Positions 1-4,497 of a stretch of DNA of 8,017 bases are shown piece after piece. Position numbers and translations under genes: made by a program. Position 1 is the first letter of the stretch, and every line of letters begins with the position of its first letter. The stretch spans positions 33,126-41,142 of the forward strand of contig NZSI01000013.1 in assembly GCA_002696685.1 (NCBI GenBank), given 5' to 3'. Under the pieces are notes generated by a model that was not told the DNA's origin, searched no databases, and saw only the letters and a program-made list of their open reading frames with translations. The DNA comes from Chloroflexota bacterium. Its GTDB lineage: Bacteria; Chloroflexota; Dehalococcoidia; SAR202; UBA826.

Positions 1-79
1 GATATGTAAGGTTGATGGGCTGTCAACATATTAACACGGGTTGGGTGGTTTCCTCTGCGAGAGGTTATTTAAGATTTCT
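1..79. other. Upstream edge of rsmH; no gene assigned
   Basis: This short stretch precedes the chosen rsmH start. One forward frame stops at 7-9 and another at 32-34, and the third stays open to 87-89, so the tail of an upstream gene (mraZ would be usual here) could lie in it. The few available residues do not resemble a recognisable C-terminus. There is a weak inverted repeat, GTTGA at 11-15 with TCAAC at 23-27, not followed by a T-run. The purine run GAGAGGT at 59-65 is a possible but distant ribosome binding site for rsmH. No convincing promoter is visible. Confidence 0.4.
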
Positions 80-997
80 ATGGAGTTAGATCACTCACCA
101 GTTATGGCCCGTGAGATTGTGGATGCGTTTTCCACCTGCCTTCCTGGATGTTTTATAGACGGTACTGTTGGCTTGGGCGGTCACAGTGAGGCACTTTTGG
201 ACGCATATCCAGAGTCTCAAGTGTTGGGTATCGATCTAGATGGGGAAGCTCTTGCGGCGGCTGAGAAAAAACTCTCACGGTTTAGTGCAAGGTTCCTTCC
301 TATAAAGGGTAGTTACTGTGATGTTGTGGGTATTTCTAGGAGAGAGGGCGTTGGTGGTGTTTCTGGGGTGCTGTTGGATCTTGGGTTGTCCTCGTTACAG
401 CTAGATACTCCTTTGAGAGGATTTAGTTTCAGGAGGGATGCGCCTTTGGATATGCGCTTTGGGGATTCTGGGGATGTTACTGCTGCGCAAATTGTGAATA
501 GCTATCCCCAAGATGAATTAGCAAACCTGATTTTTGCCTATGGAGAAGAGCATAGATCGAAAAGAATATCTGCTGCGATAGTAAGGGACAGGCCTATTAT
601 GACCACTTTCCAACTTGTTACAGCCATTGATTCTGCTGTTGGTAATCGAAGAGGACGGATACATCCAGCTACTAAAACATTTCAAGCTTTGAGAATTGCA
701 GTGAATAATGAACTGGACAATGTAAAACATGGATTGGGAGAGGCAATAAAAGTACTTAATGCGGACGGACGATTGGCGGTTATAAGCTACCACTCTTTAG
801 AGGACAGGATAGTTAAATTTTTTTTTCGGGAGCAGGCTTCGTCTTGCTTATGTCCAAGAGAGGTTATGGTCTGTGAATGTGGGCATAAACCTTCGGTAAG
901 GTTGATCAACAGAAAAATTATGAGACCAAACAAGTCAGAAATTGAAGCTAATGCTAGAAGTAGAAGTGCCCGCTTGAGGGTCGCAGAAAAAATTTAG
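80..997 (+). CDS. rsmH: 16S rRNA (cytosine(1402)-N(4))-methyltransferase RsmH (MraW)
   Basis: RsmH uses S-adenosylmethionine to methylate N4 of C1402 in 16S rRNA, in the decoding centre of the small ribosomal subunit; it is cytoplasmic. The 305-residue product has the normal family length. Visible motifs: an N-terminal HSPVM like the family HxPVL (residue 5 on), the SAM-binding loop DGTVGLGGHS (27-36), the acidic GIDLDG (50-55), LLDLGLSS (98-105), PLDMRF (122-127), the diagnostic HPATKTFQALRIAVNNEL (195-212) and ISYHSLEDRIVK (235-246). Near the C-terminus is the usual cysteine cluster CLCP...CECG (256-268). The frame is open back to a TTG at 41, but that adds 13 residues unlike the family, so the ATG at 80 is preferred; its only ribosome binding site candidate (59-65) lies 14 nt away. 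ftsA begins 10 nt downstream, so co-transcription is likely. A run of nine T at 818-826 encodes Lys-Phe-Phe-Phe and could slip. Confidence 0.95.
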   Translation: MELDHSPVMAREIVDAFSTCLPGCFIDGTVGLGGHSEALLDAYPESQVLGIDLDGEALAAAEKKLSRFSARFLPIKGSYCDVVGISRREGVGGVSGVLLDLGLSSLQLDTPLRGFSFRRDAPLDMRFGDSGDVTAAQIVNSYPQDELANLIFAYGEEHRSKRISAAIVRDRPIMTTFQLVTAIDSAVGNRRGRIHPATKTFQALRIAVNNELDNVKHGLGEAIKVLNADGRLAVISYHSLEDRIVKFFFREQASSCLCPREVMVCECGHKPSVRLINRKIMRPNKSEIEANARSRSARLRVAEKI

Positions 998-1007
998 GGG
1001 ATCAGTT

Positions 1008-2273
1008 ATGGCCAACGGAAAATATATGGCACAGAACGATGTAATCACGGCTATTGACGTAGGAACTACTAAAATATGCACCATTGTTGCTCAAAAAGTT
1101 AATGGTGAATACCCAGAAGTTATCGCCCATAGCGTCGTAACATGCTCGGGTCTCAAAAAGGGAAATGTTGAAGATATTACTTTAACTTCAGAAGCTATTC
1201 GGCAAAGCCTGTATGAGGTTAGAGGCAAGACAGAGATTCCTATACGCTCCGCTTATATTGGGATAACTGGAGCTCATGTCACCTTTGATAACAGGGTAGA
1301 TCATCTTGACGGTGTTGGTCGGCATGGGGTAATTACAGCCGACGAGGTAAGCAAGATACCTGATCTGGTTACAGCGGGTGCAGAAACTTATGGGCGAGAG
1401 ATAATCCATGCTTTACCTAAGACTTATCGAGTTGATGGGCATAACGGTATAAATAATCCTACGGGGATGCACGCTGAAGGTGTTGAAGTCGTATCACATG
1501 TTGTTAGCGCTGGGTCTTCATTTGTGAGAGATCTTGAAACGGCAGCCACTAGTGCAGGATTAAAAGTCAAAGGTATGGTTTTAGAGCCACTCGCTAGCAG
1601 TGAAGCGATACTGACGAGCAAAGAAAAGAATAAAGGTGCTGCTATCGTAGATATTGGCGGAGGCACAACGGATATAGTTGTTTTTAAAAAAGGGACTATT
1701 GACTACACATCTGTTATACCAGTTGGTGGGTATCAATTTACTAATGATATCTGTGTTACTTATAACACCTCTTACCAAGATGCAGAGAAAGCAAAGCTTC
1801 AATATGCCAATACTGAGCCGGCATATATTGATATGAGAGAAGAGATTTCACTGCCTGTCGCTAATGCAAATTCCAGTACTACGATTTATAGGAGAGAGCT
1901 TTGCCAGTTAATGAGGGAACGAACTCTTGAATTAATACGACTTATTGACCTCAACCTTCAGCAAGCTGGTCTTAGACAAGACCCTAATGACACTGTTGTG
2001 CTCACAGGGGGGGCCTCAACCATGCCGGGTTTTTTTGATATGGCCAAGCAATTTATTCCAAATTGCAACATTCGAATGGGTGTGCCAGATCATCTTTCCG
2101 GTATGTCAGAAGAATTGCAGGCTCCCCCTTATTCAACTGGTGTGGGGATTCTTCTGTATGGATTCAGACAGGAAATAGCGGCTATGAAAGCTGAAATTGC
2201 CCAGGTTAGAGGTACTCGATCTTCTGGTGCAAAAAATGGGGTTTTAGGAAAAATCAAAGGGATGTTTAACTAG
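1008..2273 (+). CDS. ftsA: Cell division protein FtsA (actin-like Z-ring membrane anchor)
   Basis: FtsA is an actin-fold ATPase that polymerises on the inner face of the membrane, binds the C-terminal peptide of FtsZ and recruits later division proteins. The 421-residue protein shows the actin-type nucleotide motifs in order: phosphate 1 loop AIDVGTTK (15-22), phosphate 2 loop IVDIGGGTTDIVVF (213-226) and adenosine motif VVLTGGASTMPGF (330-342). The FtsA-specific 1C subdomain lies roughly at 85-165. The last dozen residues (NGVLGKIKGMFN, 410-421) form a short basic amphipathic segment that fits the membrane-targeting helix of the family. The ATG at 1008 is chosen because AGGGG at 996-1000 sits 7 nt upstream; an ATG at 1026 is a possible alternative. 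Two stop codons follow each other (2271-2276). The immediate neighbours are rsmH and ftsZ, with no ftsQ in front, unlike many bacteria. Homopolymers G7 (2007-2013) and T7 (2030-2036) lie in or near the adenosine motif, but the frame is intact. Confidence 0.96.
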   Translation: MANGKYMAQNDVITAIDVGTTKICTIVAQKVNGEYPEVIAHSVVTCSGLKKGNVEDITLTSEAIRQSLYEVRGKTEIPIRSAYIGITGAHVTFDNRVDHLDGVGRHGVITADEVSKIPDLVTAGAETYGREIIHALPKTYRVDGHNGINNPTGMHAEGVEVVSHVVSAGSSFVRDLETAATSAGLKVKGMVLEPLASSEAILTSKEKNKGAAIVDIGGGTTDIVVFKKGTIDYTSVIPVGGYQFTNDICVTYNTSYQDAEKAKLQYANTEPAYIDMREEISLPVANANSSTTIYRRELCQLMRERTLELIRLIDLNLQQAGLRQDPNDTVVLTGGASTMPGFFDMAKQFIPNCNIRMGVPDHLSGMSEELQAPPYSTGVGILLYGFRQEIAAMKAEIAQVRGTRSSGAKNGVLGKIKGMFN

Positions 2274-2298
2274 TAGATTTATTGGTAACTATTGCTAC

Positions 2299-2303
2299 GG
2301 AGG
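2299..2303 (+). promoter_or_regulatory. Ribosome binding site fixing the ftsZ start
   Basis: GGAGG is placed 5 nt before the ATG at 2309. The reading frame also offers a TTG at 2282 that would add nine residues, but no comparable purine run precedes it, and FtsZ homologues do not need those residues. The ATG at 2304 is out of frame. Confidence 0.75.
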
Positions 2304-2308
2304 ATGAT

Positions 2309-3421
2309 ATGACTATTAATGGCAGGGAACTCGAAGGGGTTGCGAAGATCAAGGTTATTGGTGTTGGGGGAGGGGGATCAAACGCGGTTTCTCGCATGTT
2401 TAGAGAACGTGTTTCAGGAGTGGATTACATCGTTATGAACACTGATGTGCAAGCTCTCATGGGTAGTGATGTTCCAGTTAGGATCAGGATTGGTGAGCAG
2501 CTTACAGAAGGAATGGGTGTGGGTGGAAATCCTGATAAAGGAGCGGCTTCAGCAGAGGAGAGCAGAGAAGAAATCTACGAAATTATGCGTGATTCGGATA
2601 TGATTTTTGTAGCTGCCGGCATGGGAGGTGGTACGGGTACAGGGGCAGCTCCGGTTATTGCAGGAATTGCGAGAGAGACCGGTGCCTTGACTGTTGGGGT
2701 GGTTACTCGGCCTTTTTCCTTTGAAGGTAATCGCAGATCTAAGCAGGCTCAGGAAGGTATCGATAAGCTTCAGACAAATGTGGATACTCTTCTTGTAATA
2801 CCAAATGAAAGGCTTAATGTTGTTGCAAAGGAAGAGGTTACTGCCGAAAATGCATTTAAATTAGCTGATGATGTATTAAGACTAGGAGTGCAGTCAATAA
2901 CAGAGTTAATAACAAACGCGGGGGATATTAACCTAGATTTTGCGGATGTTCAGAGCATTATGAGAGACGCCGGGCCTGCGTGGATGTCAATTGGATATGG
3001 ATCTGGGGAAGGTCGGGCTAGAGAAGCGGCACAGCAGGCAATAACTAATCCGCTTATGGATGTCTCTATTGAGGGAGCGACCGGTGTATTGTTTAATATT
3101 TCAGGCGGTAGTGACCTTAAGCTAAGTGAGCTGCATGAAGCTGCCGAAGTAATTCAACGTGTGGTTGATCCCGATGCAAATATCATTTTCGGTATGACGA
3201 CGGATCCCAAAATGGAAAGCGAGATTAAATTAACAATTATTTCTACTGGTTTTCCGACTACTGAAACTTTGATACAGCGAGACATAGAAAAAACAGTTGC
3301 TGCTGCTCAGAGGGTGGCGGGTAACGAAGATTCGTTGGACTTACCTCCATTTTTGAGAAGAAACCTTGGCGGATTTTCTGTGGGTGGTGCAATGCCAAGC
3401 CAGAATGGTCATTCTGATTGA
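2309..3421 (+). CDS. ftsZ: Cell division protein FtsZ (tubulin-like GTPase)
   Basis: FtsZ is the bacterial tubulin homologue that polymerises with GTP into the Z-ring at mid-cell and is tethered there by FtsA, encoded just upstream. The 370-residue product shows the N-terminal glycine loop IKVIGVGGGGSNAV (14-27), the T3 region MNTD (43-46), the tubulin signature GGGTGTG (106-112), the T5-T6 region with PFSFEG (135-140), and the catalytic synergy loop GDINLDFADV (205-214), whose acidic residues complete GTP hydrolysis in the adjacent subunit. The GTPase and C-terminal folds end near residue 316. A short linker of about 27 residues leads to the conserved C-terminal peptide DLPPFLRR (344-351), which binds FtsA, and 19 further residues follow. 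The ftsA stop is 35 nt before the start, so the two genes are probably one transcript. A hairpin with a T-run follows the stop by about 40 nt. Confidence 0.97.
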   Translation: MTINGRELEGVAKIKVIGVGGGGSNAVSRMFRERVSGVDYIVMNTDVQALMGSDVPVRIRIGEQLTEGMGVGGNPDKGAASAEESREEIYEIMRDSDMIFVAAGMGGGTGTGAAPVIAGIARETGALTVGVVTRPFSFEGNRRSKQAQEGIDKLQTNVDTLLVIPNERLNVVAKEEVTAENAFKLADDVLRLGVQSITELITNAGDINLDFADVQSIMRDAGPAWMSIGYGSGEGRAREAAQQAITNPLMDVSIEGATGVLFNISGGSDLKLSELHEAAEVIQRVVDPDANIIFGMTTDPKMESEIKLTIISTGFPTTETLIQRDIEKTVAAAQRVAGNEDSLDLPPFLRRNLGGFSVGGAMPSQNGHSD

Positions 3422-3459
3422 TGACAGGAAATTTACAATAAAAAAGGTTGAAATTTAAT

Positions 3460-3505
3460 AGCTCGGTGTTGGATCTTTGATGGTTTGGCACCGAGTTGAT
3501 TTTTT
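3460..3505 (+). terminator. Rho-independent terminator after ftsZ
   Basis: CTCGGTG (3462-3468) pairs with CACCGAG (3489-3495). Weaker A-T and G-T pairs extend the stem outward to 3460 and 3497, and two G-T pairs could extend it inward. The loop is large, about 20 nt. Six T residues follow at 3500-3505. The position, about 40 nt past the ftsZ stop, fits the end of the rsmH-ftsA-ftsZ transcript. Confidence 0.75.
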
Positions 3506-3679
3506 GAGTAGCATAAAAAATACGATTTGATTTCTACAGCATAAATTTTGTTCAGTCGAAGCTTTTGAAAATGTGAATACGTCTTCAAATTTATATCGGT
3601 TTTTATATTTGTGCCTGACCAATTGGTATCTTGTCTGAATCTGTAAAAAACTGGTCCCTTTTTTGCCTTGAGAGGTTTA
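3506..3679. other. AT-rich intergenic stretch between terminator and nrdR promoter
   Basis: Part of the gene-free region of about 380 bases between ftsZ and nrdR. Visible elements are a perfect 10-bp palindrome ACCAATTGGT (3618-3627), and GACCA (3617-3621) that could pair with TGGTC (3652-3656) just before a T-run, which is too weak to call a terminator. No tRNA, riboswitch core or credible small ORF is seen. A long reading frame on the minus strand crosses the terminator and the promoter and has no ribosome binding site, so it is not taken as a gene. Confidence 0.5.
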
Positions 3680-3708
3680 TTGACACACCTCAATATGTGG
3701 TGTAGATT
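3680..3708 (+). promoter_or_regulatory. Sigma70-type promoter of nrdR-nrdJ
   Basis: A perfect -35 hexamer TTGACA (3680-3685) is followed after exactly 17 nt by TAGATT (3703-3708), which matches the -10 consensus at four of six positions. Transcription would start around 3714-3716 and leave a leader of roughly 90 nt before nrdR. The spacer between the two hexamers is filled by the first NrdR-box-like palindrome, and the second lies just past the expected start site, so NrdR bound here should block RNA polymerase. Confidence 0.7.
3688..3703 (+). promoter_or_regulatory. NrdR box 1
   Basis: The 16 bases CCTCAATATGTGGTGT match the published NrdR-box pattern aCACwAtATaTwGtGt at 12 of 16 positions, with the right half best conserved. 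The site lies between the -35 and -10 hexamers. Taken alone the match is moderate; the exact 31-bp phase with box 2 and the position upstream of nrdR make it convincing. Confidence 0.7.
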
Positions 3709-3718
3709 CGGATTCTCT

Positions 3719-3734
3719 ACACGATAGATAGTGT
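3719..3734 (+). promoter_or_regulatory. NrdR box 2
   Basis: ACACGATAGATAGTGT matches the NrdR-box pattern at 14 of 16 positions, with both ACAC and GTGT ends perfect. Its start is 31 bp, close to three helical turns, after box 1. Known NrdR operators come in pairs with this spacing, so both boxes lie on one face of the DNA and are bound cooperatively. The site lies immediately downstream of the predicted transcription start. Confidence 0.82.
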
Positions 3735-3774
3735 GTTTCGGTCCGCTCATTAATGTATTTAGTGGTGTTCGATT

Positions 3775-3802
3775 ATCCCGAGAAGAGGTTTTTCTCCTGG
3801 AT
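3775..3802 (+). promoter_or_regulatory. Possible hairpin in the nrdR leader next to the start codon
   Basis: In the RNA, ATCC (3775-3778) can pair with GGAT (3799-3802) and GAGAA (3780-3784) with TTCTC (3792-3796), separated by a small internal loop. The loop GAGGTTT carries the only Shine-Dalgarno-like bases (GAGG, 3785-3788) of nrdR, 15 nt from its ATG. The fold would end one base before the start codon and could limit translation of the repressor. The stem is AT-rich and modest, so this is only a suggestion. Confidence 0.35.
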
Positions 3803-3803
3803 T

Positions 3804-4367
3804 ATGTATTGCCCATTTTGTAATAACGACAATTCTAAGGTCATCGATTCCAGAGACTCAGCAGATAGCGTGCGTCGTCGGAGAGAATGCCTAAGGTGCG
3901 GTCTTAGATTTACCACTTATGAAAGGGTTCAAACTAGAGCTCTTCTTGTTGCCAAGCGTGATAGTCGTAGAGAGGAATTTGATAGAGAAAAATTGTGGGC
4001 AAGCGTTAAAAGTGCATGTGCTAAAAGGCCCCTTCCCATTGGAAGCATCGATAAGGTGATTGACGAAATAGAAACCCAACTTGCAAATGCTGGCAGAGCA
4101 GAAATTCCCTCCAGAGTGATAGGTGAGTTGGTGATGGATAGATTGAGAAATTTAGACCGAGTTGCTTACATAAGGTTTGCAAGTGTTTACAGGGATTTCA
4201 GAGATATAGAGAGCTTCAAAGAGGAAGTGGAAGCGTTACTGGATCCTGGACAGCCTGATGAAGAGAGTAGCCAACTCTCTTTTCTTGAAGATGATGAGCT
4301 TACTGTTCCTGGTAAGAGGCGAAGAGGAAGGAAGCCAAAGAGAAAGGTTACTGATCCTGGGAACTAA
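3804..4367 (+). CDS. nrdR: Transcriptional repressor NrdR with basic C-terminal extension
   Basis: NrdR senses the ATP/dATP balance and represses ribonucleotide reductase genes by binding paired NrdR boxes. The 187-residue protein has an N-terminal zinc ribbon (Cys3, Cys6, Cys29, Cys32; MYCPFC at the start, RRRRECLRCGLRFTTYERV at 24-42), which binds DNA, then an ATP-cone at about 47-137 containing VAKRDSRREEFDREKL (49-64) and AYIRFASVYRDF (121-132). Most family members have about 150 residues. Here an acidic segment (148-166) and a basic tail KRRRGRKPKRK (171-181), which resembles an AT-hook, are added. The frame is open back to an ATG at 3753, but that would put 17 unlikely residues before the MxCPxC start that is typical of the family; the ATG at 3804 is preferred although no well-placed ribosome binding site precedes it. 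Two NrdR boxes in its own promoter indicate autoregulation, and nrdJ follows after 130 nt with no terminator between. Confidence 0.95.
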   Translation: MYCPFCNNDNSKVIDSRDSADSVRRRRECLRCGLRFTTYERVQTRALLVAKRDSRREEFDREKLWASVKSACAKRPLPIGSIDKVIDEIETQLANAGRAEIPSRVIGELVMDRLRNLDRVAYIRFASVYRDFRDIESFKEEVEALLDPGQPDEESSQLSFLEDDELTVPGKRRRGRKPKRKVTDPGN

Positions 4368-4497
4368 CAGTGGTGAGCTACAGATTGTTTGGTACAAATG
4401 TTCTAAATCTGGTAGTCTTACCTTCTATTTTACGGTCTAAATCTTTAGTACCTGAAAGTTGTAGTAAATAAGAACATAGTAGAGAGGTGAGGAGCTT
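4368..4497 (+). other. nrdR-nrdJ spacer
   Basis: The 130-nt gap holds no recognisable promoter, NrdR box or terminator, so read-through from nrdR into nrdJ is likely. It contains a 9-nt direct repeat TCTAAATCT (4402-4410 and 4436-4444) and a short GGTA/TACC inverted repeat (4411-4422), both of unknown meaning. There is no B12-box or other sign of a cobalamin riboswitch. Confidence 0.45.
4484..4490 (+). promoter_or_regulatory. Strong ribosome binding site of nrdJ
   Basis: GAGGTGA is highly complementary to the 3' end of 16S rRNA and sits 7 nt before the ATG at 4498. A second GGAG at 4491-4494 is too close to the start to be the main site. The contrast with the poorly served nrdR start suggests much higher translation of the reductase than of its repressor. 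Confidence 0.7.

Noticed and set aside
1..50. MraZ-binding TGGG repeats in front of rsmH
   Set aside because: TGGG occurs at 16 and 42, but the regular 10-bp spacing of true MraZ operators is missing.
41..79. N-terminal extension of RsmH from the TTG at 41
   Set aside because: The extra residues are unlike the family, whose proteins begin just before the HxPV motif encoded right after the ATG at 80.
3617..3665. Second terminator made by GACCA/TGGTC before a T-run
   Set aside because: The stem is only 5 bp with a 30-nt loop; the palindrome ACCAATTGGT would fold on itself instead.
3433..3750. 105-codon open frame on the minus strand across the ftsZ-nrdR gap
   Set aside because: It runs through the terminator, promoter and both NrdR boxes, has no ribosome binding site and no recognisable protein features.
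4368..4497. Cobalamin riboswitch upstream of the B12-dependent reductase
   Set aside because: No B12-box or matching core could be seen, and the spacer is too short for the full element.
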